Part shown: in pieces, positions 32,601 through 42,400 of the stretch
Numbering within the stretch: position 1 is the stretch's first letter
Layout of the letters: each line of letters begins with the position of its first letter
The notes under the pieces: model-generated
Seen by the model: the letters and a program-made list of their open reading frames with translations, nothing else
Databases searched by the model: none
What the model was told of the DNA's origin: nothing
NCBI GenBank assembly: GCA_024516035.1
Contig: CM044960.1
Location: 15,285,880-15,349,879 of the forward strand
DNA: 64,000 nucleotides
Reading direction: 5' to 3'
DNA from: Bactericera cockerelli
Taxonomy: Eukaryota; Arthropoda; Insecta; Hemiptera; Triozidae
Position numbers and translations under genes: made by a program

Positions 32601-35600
32601 AATAATTCAATTTATGTTTTCTTACGACATCGACAGGGCGACTTACTCTCATGGGCATAACTACGAGTATTATGTATGTAAATCCCTCTGGACTTGTATA
32701 CATTAAGTTTTCTATGAAGTTGAGTACAAGAGCATATTAATAAGAGGGAATAGATACCAAGAACCAAGTATTCATTAGTAGTAGAGAACTGAAAGCTCAG
32801 TTGGTTCAGTTGTATGGTGTTCTTGTGTAAAATATAATTGATTCTATATTCTCAGCTGACAAAAAATTGATTCGTAATTCTAGAGGATTGTCAAATTTTA
32901 TGAACATAAGCGTTTAGATTAATCGTGTTAAAAGGAAAGAAAATAAAGCATAATTCTAACTTTTTGGTGGAGGCGCCATAGCTACATTGCTCTAATAAAC
33001 CAAGTCTTTGGAATGCTTTGTGAGGTTCCTGTACTCGCCTGATCCTGCTTGATTTGGCTATGGAGTACCATCACCAGGACTATCATTGTTTGTTTAATTC
33101 GGTACTTAGAAAGGATTCGCGGACCAGTGATTACAGTAAGTGCTATTGGCTCAGGCTCAGCCAGTACTCTTTCTGTGTTATTAGTGATTTGTTAGTTATC
33201 ATCAAATATTTCTGATTAATTTTTGAGTTACAAAGAGATGCTCATTTTACTCGGGATTTCCCTGTCATTCTCAGCTGATGAGAGATAATTATAATCGTGA
33301 AAATTTGTAGGCTGGATTTACAATTTTCAGCAAAATTAATGACATGAAGTACTTTGTACCACGTGTTTTTTCTCAAGTGGGTTTACAATGGCCGGATACG
33401 CTTTCATGAGTCCTAAAACTGTATTTTTTTTTTTTGTAGCTATAAAATCTATTATTTATTGATGATTATGTATATTTGTGGACTTCAACTCTGTGGACTT
33501 CAAATATACACATAATTATGTATATTTGAAGTCCACAGAGTTGAAAATCAGGGTTACTCAGAGCTAATTTCTTTGTATTTTTGCTGTAAAAAAAAAGAAA
33601 GAATAAAGCACCAATGTTTGTCTAAAATAATCTATCTCCATGAAATTACAGTGATAATTGTAATATTGAAATTTAAATTTACACATTCTTTTAATTTGAA
33701 ATGAAATGTTCAAATTACATATAAGGTCATTTTTTACTAACGTAAATTAGAGCTAACGGCCCAAACATGATTGTCTTTAGAAAATTTCAACCAAGGTAAT
33801 CTGTCTTTCAGAACCCAGAGGATGTGTGGACATGCAGATAATTACGAGTATGTACCAAGAAGTAAATGATAGGTTATCGATAAAATTAATTAATAATTAT
33901 CTTCATTGTTGAAAATGTAATTACCACCCAGGGTATTACTTAGGGCGGGGGAGGGCATGGGTGGTTCTGCATGAGGTCTCATTGTAGTACCACTCGCATC
34001 AGTAACCACTCTAGAGCTTTGTACTGGTCAATCTGGTCATGTGGCACGATACCAAGGTCCATCGGACCAGTCTAACACTCTTAGATCAACATTATCGTAA
34101 TAAATACTCAAATCAAACAAAAGAGTCGTGTTGGGAATTTCCAAAAAAAAACAAAAAAAAAAAAAATAATAATAAAAATTACGAGAAAAAGTATCAAGAA
34201 GTTTAGTTTTATCAGAAGGCATAAATTCATTTACCCAGTCTAATTAGTCTTTCTTGTTCTCTCAAAAAAAATCTCCAAATCACAAGATTTGTTTACTTCA
34301 TTTGGTTTGACCCTTACTTTAAACAATGCAACCATGATGGCATAACACGCCTAATGAACACTAAAGGTTCAATGAGCATTTACCTACTAATTAATACTAG
34401 CAGAGCCTGATCTGGAACTAGTTCTGATATGCATCTCTGAAATGTCTTTTACTTAAGGTCAGTTTTCGCTTCAGACCAGTTTCTGATATGGCATCCTTTC
34501 AACACCCTATCCTTACTTATTCCTACTCAATTTAGTTTATTCTTTCACTTTCATTGGAGTCTGTAATCATTTACTGCACCAAAAATATTTTTATTCTAAT
34601 ACAATTCACAGAAAACCAATATTAAACTATATGTAGAAAAATCCATGTACCTCAAGAATCATTACATGAATAAATTTAATATCTTCAGCATTTTACAACT
34701 CCATTTACTTCTTGGAGATCATATTATTTATACATACATAGCGTCAAAATAATACCTATTAACTACTCTCCAACTTTTCTGGCTATATCTTGGCTTATTT
34801 TTCTCTCACAATTCTGGTTTTCGTGTACATGGCTTCATTATGAAGGTGAATGTCATAACGATCTCACATTATCTCATAAATATCTTCATACTGCTGGCTG
34901 ACCTATCAGACCTTCTTCGTACCTCACAGCTCGTGCCCAGCCCACTCGTGGTGTTATTATCCACACACTCCTCAGCTCTCTAGCTATGTACCTGGCAAAA
35001 TGTACATTAGGATGGCCCTTGTAAGTCTTCGTGACGCAAGAAAAGGCCTCAACTTCCCATCTCAAAAACTAGAAGTATTCCTTAGGGAGAGAGCCACAAA
35101 AATTGTGAAAAAAACTAAAATAAATATACATTATTACATTACTAGAAACAGTCCGGTAACATGTATAATTTCACATCCACAATACTGACGATTTTATCGG
35201 ATCAATTTTCAGATCTCTGTACCTAGCTGTACCTCATTGCATAGATCTAATTTTTAACAGCGCAGATGGCTACTTGACAACACCTGTTCCCACCAAACAC
35301 TGAACTTAAGAAACGTACAGATTGGTGAAAACTTATATGGGTAAAAAACTGATCAGGTTTCAAATTCATCCGCGGTTTACACTAGGTGATATAGTAAATA
35401 ATAATAATAATTATGTTTTGCTGGTTTTCTGAATTGACTCAGTTTGGGTGAGCCTAATGTGAATAGCTAAATTGTTCACCCGTCTTAAAATGACCAAGTT
35501 GTTGAGAAACCTCCCTGGTATTCTAGGTTGCCCAAGTTGTTGGTACTTTTCCATGATATTCTAGGTACTTTCAAAAATGTGTTTGACAGTGTTAAGAGGT

Positions 35601-38400
35601 ACACTGGTACATTTTATTTAGAAATAAACATTTGGGCAAATATAATAACATGAAAAATGATATTAAAAAAATAAGCATTACCGAACACTTTTGCTAATAC
35701 GCTGCTACAGTGTAGCAGTGCTACACATTTATACAAAACTCCCCCTTCTTTCCCTATTCATTCAGGGACGGATTTCTGTTCATATAAGGTTAAGGAGCAC
35801 CAGAGAAGCTCGATGTTGTAATACTTAACCAAAAGCATACATATAAGATTATTTACATCTGATTCTCGAGGCGTTTTGCCATTCAGACAGGATAACTTTA
35901 TTACACCACAACCTCCTCTATAGGAAGTTTATGACCACTTCAAAGGTCGCCTTCTATAATCGATTTGGTCTGTAACGATCGAGATCTAACATGTAGCAAC
36001 GAGCCAAGAACTCAAGACCATCCAGAGAATAAACTATATTCTTAGAATCCCTACCACCCTACAGGTTTTAAAACCTTCTGCATCTGGTGAGAGTTAACGC
36101 AAGAGTGGACTAGGACAGTTCGACAGCTTTTGAAATCTTGAGAGGTGTTAGTTCTTATCTCCCTACCCGTAGCCTTTTTAATACTTCCGAATTTTGGAAC
36201 TACATAAGTTGGTACATAATTACAAATGTCCCAATTCAGCAAAATTTAGTCATCTTAACACTTTGATTCACTGATAAGGACTAACAAGCTTGGAATAGCT
36301 ATACTAGCCAGCTTCTTTGGTATCTCTTACTGGATGTTAAAATTCACAATAATTTGAAACTTTAACTGGGTATCAATATGCAGACATATTTTCTAGTACT
36401 GTCAATAACAATTAAATTATACTTTCAAAGAGGAATGGTGAATCCATTTCCCCAAGAGCTCTTTTGGCCAGGTACCAATATTGTGGATATAGTTAACTCT
36501 CGAAAATCTCAAATAAGTAACTAAAGATAACTTTTGCAATGGTTGGGATCCAAATTCACAGATCCGCTCTACACGACAACAGAGACTTGGATCACTCAAC
36601 TACCAATAAATTTCTAACAAAAGTAGCCATATTGATAATCTGGTAAAAACAATAGATTGGTTTTGGGATGGAAGAGGCAAGATTGGCAATCCTCCCACCG
36701 GATTGATCCATACTTTCATGGGAATTTCAATGGCCTTAAGTGTTTCATTAGATTTCGTAGGAGAATTGCTGTTGAATCCCCCTGTAGTGTTGCTGTATTC
36801 AACTTAGGCATGACCTAGACCTTAGAGTAAGAGTGAGGAGAAGGAGCTGCAGGTATTGGAGGAGAGTGAGCAGGAGGTGGAGAACTTGGAGGAGGAATAG
36901 GGGTTCAGGAACAGGAGGAGCAGGTAAATTTAGAAGAGGAAGTCAAAGAGGAGTTGACGGTGTATTGATGGAGATTGAGGGAGGTCATGGAGATGACAAA
37001 GAGACTGAAAAGTCCTAGTTGGGGAGCAATAAGGTGATATTATTACTATACGTAGATAAGGGTTGGGTGGAAGAGATTGCCACAGGCAATAACCCCGCCC
37101 TTTAGGTAGGACATTATTTCATTATCTTTTTTTTTGTTCTTGTATCATTGCCTAATCTTTTTGTTTTTCTTTATAATTTCATTGCATTTTACTGTTTTTG
37201 TTCTACCTAATAAAGCTTACTATAATAATAATAATACATACCTATTTAGAAATTTGTTATACGTATAATATCTCCCTACATGATTCTTTGGTTGCTAACA
37301 TTATTTTTTATGAATGTTGTAAGTAGGTACTATAATAACTAGAAGGATTGTAACCATCAAAGGATATTTACTATCTTGTAAATGTCGTATAGGTCATTAG
37401 TTGAAATATAGTACCTATGTCTTGTAACATCACGATTCGTTTTCATCACCTGATTGTGTATAATTATTGAAATTACAATGATTATTCAAAGTACTATAGA
37501 ATAATATTCCGTTTTTATTCTTCTAAATATTACTAATTATAACATTTTTTTCCCCCGCCAATTCCATGCTAACCCAGTATGCACTAGGATATAATGGGGT
37601 AGTAATGATAGAATGGGGAACAATACGAGCAAGAGTGAGTTAAGAAATTGCAAACTCACAACCTTACAGAATAATTGCGACCTGAGAGTGTTTCAAAGTC
37701 AACTGTGAGCAGTGGCGGCCAGACGGACTTACTCCACACCGACTCAAAACTAATCTAACCTAACATAACCTAACCTAACCCTGCCTAACCTAACACAACC
37801 TAACCTAACCCTGCCTAACAATGATAAACTACCCCCCTTCATCACGCTCCTACCATGCAATTCAAACTTGGTTAATCTAATGTAAATTCAAGTAAATCCT
37901 AGAGTTCCTTCTGTGCGCCGAAGTGGCAAGTCATTAATGATCTCAATGACTGATTTTTGTCGGCGTTAATTTGGGGTGACACAGTAAAAATGAACCCAAA
38001 GTTAATAGGTACCTAAAAGAAAGAGGAGAAGACCAAAGATGAGATGCAGAGACAATGTTGAAGAAGACCTAAGAGAGAAAAACTGGAGAAAAAGTAGGTT
38101 TGGGAAAGAAGTGTATGGTCAAAGGTAACCACTAGGCGAGGGCAATGCAGAAATAATTTTCTTGAACCTAACCCTTGACCTGATTGGCTCCCGTGAGCAG
38201 CAGGCAGTAGTTCTAACTATCCATCCAAGCCGTATACCTCTAATTCCTCCAAGTATGTATAAAAAAGTAGATAAATATTATGTTCTAGATTTCCTTCAGT
38301 ATTTCGCACTGGAAATGAGATAATATAAGTGAAGGTAACGAGAATGCTATTGTCTATAGAAACTTATCAGACTGAGAACAGATAATAGAAAGTTATCTGA

Positions 38401-38456
<56 letters not shown>

Positions 38457-39425
38457 GTCCCTGAAGCTGAGTATAAGGTTTCCTCAACTTTCAGATCCTT
38501 TGTCTAAAAAGAAACTTGTGGTCAGTCATGGGACGCGTGAGGTGTCCTTTTTCAGCCAATTTTAGTTTGTACAAAAGTGAATTTCAACCTCAGTGCGTCA
38601 AAGAGAATGATCGGTTCATAATGGTTGGTTTGACTTGATGCACCTAAAGTTTAGTATTTTATTTTTAAGAGTTATCATTTCAAGTGTAAACTGGCACATA
38701 AAGTGTTGTGACCAAGCTATTGTTTCACTTACTATAGTAATATGATAGTGTTTCATTTACCATTATTTCTAGACTGGAAAGTTTTGCATGAACAATATTT
38801 TTTACCTCACATAAAAAGAGGTGTTTACTTTACAAAGGGTTTACACACGTTTTAGTAATTACCTAGAGCGAAATGCAACACTGTCAGTACTAACAAGGTA
38901 TGAAGCATAATTAAAATGACGATTGATTATGTACTTTGCATCTTCCTCCTTCTCCCTCGCCTATATTATATCTCCTCTCCATTTGCCCTCCTCTTCTTCA
39001 TGTACTTTCCATGTCCAGCATATCCACTCAGCTTCCTCTTATTACTTCCTATCATAATTATATGTACTTGTATATACACGTGTCTCTTAAAATAATTATC
39101 AAATACTTCATATCTGCCATGCCAACTCCCTTTAAACTTCTCCAATTTCCCTCATCTTCTTTTATATCACTCAGTCGTAAAGGCGTCGCGTCGGTCTGGG
39201 AATCCAGAGGTCCCAACCGGGACATATTTTTTTTCTCCCACTTAGAATTTGACCACATAATAGTACGTTTTGGACTTACTGCTGGAAGAGATTGCCACAG
39301 GCAATAACCCCGCCCTTTAGGTAGGACATTTCTCTTTTTATTCTTGTAAATTTGTTTAATCTTTTTGTTTTTCTTTATATTTCATTGTATTCTACTGTAT
39401 ATATTTTTTGTTCTACCTAATAAAG

Positions 39426-39464
<39 letters not shown>

Positions 39465-42400
39465 ATAAGAATTATAAGTCCTGGTCGGGCAGTAAAAATG
39501 AGGGGAAGTTTTTACTTTTCTCTCTCCCTCTATTACCTTTTACTCTCTATTTTAACTTTCTTCTCTTTTTTATTTCTGTCTCTCTCTCTCTCTTTTCCTA
39601 CAAGATAATCAGACTAGAACCTGAAATTCGTCCAATTCTAGCTATGCTACATTTTCCTCTGCCTGTATTGTTTCAATATCATCATTGTTTCAACTGTTGC
39701 TCTATTCATTGAGTTGTTACTCTGATTGCAAATGTTTATCTTGCTGCTTTCATTGTTGTCTTGTTCAGTTGAGCATCAATTGATTATCCTTTGTTTGTCC
39801 AGTCATTAAATACGTCTTTTATTGGCGCGATGGTTTATTTATCAACCAATGTAATTACCCTGAGATGTACCTCTACCTATTCTTGAATCTTCACTGTTAA
39901 TAATAATTTCGTTTTCTATTGCTTTAAAAAATTGCTTTCGTTTTCTATAGCAATCAGATTGCTTTAAAAAACTAGAAAAAAGTGAAACTTGAAAATTTCT
40001 TTTTCTCTTTCTCTTCGTTTGCATTCACAAGCTCACAAGCCAGGGTATTACAGCCATTGATACAATCTAGTCCATGCGTATATTGGACGGAGAATAGTCC
40101 AATCACGAAGTTCTATTTATGTGGCTTTAGTGTTAACCTCAAGTTCAGTGGTAATTTTAAACACGTGTAAATGAAAAGTGACTATACCTACTTCCTCCTC
40201 AATTAAAGAGTACTCACATAGTTTGAGAGATCTTTGATTCCGTAGGGAAAGCGCTTGGCATCTGCCTGCAGTTTGCCGTTGAAGCTCCGGCTCTTATCCA
40301 GCCAGCAGTCATCTATGTTGATGTACTCGTAGCCGGCGGCTGCGTAGCCCTCCGACACCACCAGATCTGTCATCGTCCTGAACAGCCGGTCGCTGGAAGG
40401 AGAACATAAAAGAAGTTGGTAATAAAGTTACTATAATTTTATTGTGTTAATCACAATTTGATATAAAATTTCTTGCTTGTTTTAAAGTGCGAGAGCGACC
40501 GAAAAAGCATAATTATATTTTTTCTTTGAAAAAAGTGGTTTTAACTATTTACAAGGAATTAGGTACTTTCCTTGTAAATAGTTAAAACCACTTTGGTTTT
40601 AACTATTTACAAGGTAGGAAGAGACAGAGAAATCTGTCTCTTCCTACCATGAGACGTTGACGTTCTACAGGATGGGCACAAAACATTGAAAAATCATACA
40701 AATTCTCCTAGAATTGAGTTGATCTTGAGGGTTTCATAATTATGATCATACCACATACGAGAAAACTTTCATACAAGGGTTGATAGTAATCAGCCGTTAG
40801 GTTGCTTGTAATTAGAATGTAGGTAATTACCCTTAACGGGTAATAAAATTAGTTATCAACGCACATTTACATTGATGATAGACTCTATTAAGTTAAATGT
40901 GGGCTCGTAGTTAAGCAGGATTGAACTTTAAGCTCAAGGTGCTCTTATGGGTAATTATAATTATGAATGTGAGGACATATTATTACCCGTACTTAGTATG
41001 GAAAAGTAGTTTAATTATTACACACATGATGTTTCCCTGTGCTTTGCAATGGGAATCAAGCAACTGCGAATACTTGGAGATTAAATTTGAATTTAGCTAT
41101 GTATGTTTGATCTTTGATATACCAATAATTATTATTGGAAGAGTGATTAAAAGAAGTATTCCTGTTCATGCGTATTTATCAAACATAAAGGGCATCAGTG
41201 ATTAAAGACCTCTTTTATTGAAACATTAGCTTTTCTAAAACAGACTATAGAGGCAAAACAAACCTAGGGGGAATAGAATTAGCGGGGAAAAAGATTCCTC
41301 TTACAATGTACGTAGTTGAGAAGTAATAAGGTAAGACCGATAAGAAAAAAAATACTAACTTTGCCGGTAGGCATGTTCTGAAAAGATTTACAGCAATGCC
41401 TGCCTGGCGTAGAAGGCCGTAGTACTGCTATATGATGTGTATTGGACCATAGTTACCAAGGCGCAAGTTACCCAGACTGTATTACAACATTTTATATAAA
41501 AAAAATCCGATCATCTCAAGAGCTGTGGCATTACAGGTGTCACACTATCATGTATCAGGTGACCTTTCATATTGAATGTCACTGTATCAGCTATGCGAAT
41601 GTCCTTCTTGTACCAAAGCTGGTTAAGTGGGTATAACTAGCACACAAAATAATTATAATAATATCAGGTAGACATTTTCAATGGCGTGATAATTATGTCT
41701 TGGGTTATACCTAAGTATAATTTCATTCTATTCGCAAATACTTCATCAATATCCATGCTGAGATTTTTTTTTTTTTTTTAACATACTCAAATATACAATA
41801 TTTAGTTTTAAATTTGGTACAAACAAATAACAGTAAATGAACATAATACATACAATTAATAAAATTTGTACCTAGAAAAATAATAATGAGTTTTATAGAC
41901 CCATTCCAGCAAATAAGCTGGTGTTTAGGGTCTATTTCTTCATTTAAATTAAATTAAAGTTAAATGAAATGCTTCACAATATTAAAAAGATCTTATTTAC
42001 ATTAAAAAAAGAAATGTTAATATGAAGAAAAGAAATAATTTCACAATACTGTGCAGCAGTCTTTGACTTGCCAATACAGAATTTTTTCTAGAATCTAGAA
42101 TGTATGAAAAATACTATTTTACCATTCAAACAAATTCGAAGAAAATCGGTTAAGCTGTTTTGGAGATACAAAAGATTTAGTATAAAATCTCAAAATTGCC
42201 ACGTGAAACAATCACGAGGAAGTATTGTGGCAATGTATTTATATTTTCCTCATGAGACAGTTGCAATTCAATACTTATGTATATCATAATTATTAGACCA
42301 AGAGACATTTATTTAATAATTAAACTGACTATGTACCAAATTCTATTCAACAGCAAAAAAACTATACACAAATGGCTAAAACAAACTACTATCAGCTCGT

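Larger units (their letters stand above)
27051..40217 (-). other. NAGA intron 2 (13.2 kb)
   Basis: The largest intron. It holds SINEs, a mini-Helitron, a perfect hairpin, a telomere-like block, GA and A microsatellites and LINE tails, each listed separately. Between them, 27.7-29.8 kb, 32.0-33.4 kb, 33.6-36.8 kb and 39.6-40.2 kb are AT-rich with no supported feature. Confidence 0.5.

Noticed and set aside
33275..33315. Second hammerhead-like CTGATGAGAG word
   Set aside because: No GAAAC segment at the right distance, no pairing stem I and no cleavage triplet.
36833..37018. Arg/Gly-rich 61-codon ORF
   Set aside because: Purine-rich low-complexity DNA gives biased frames in all phases; there is no conserved motif, and it leads into repeats.
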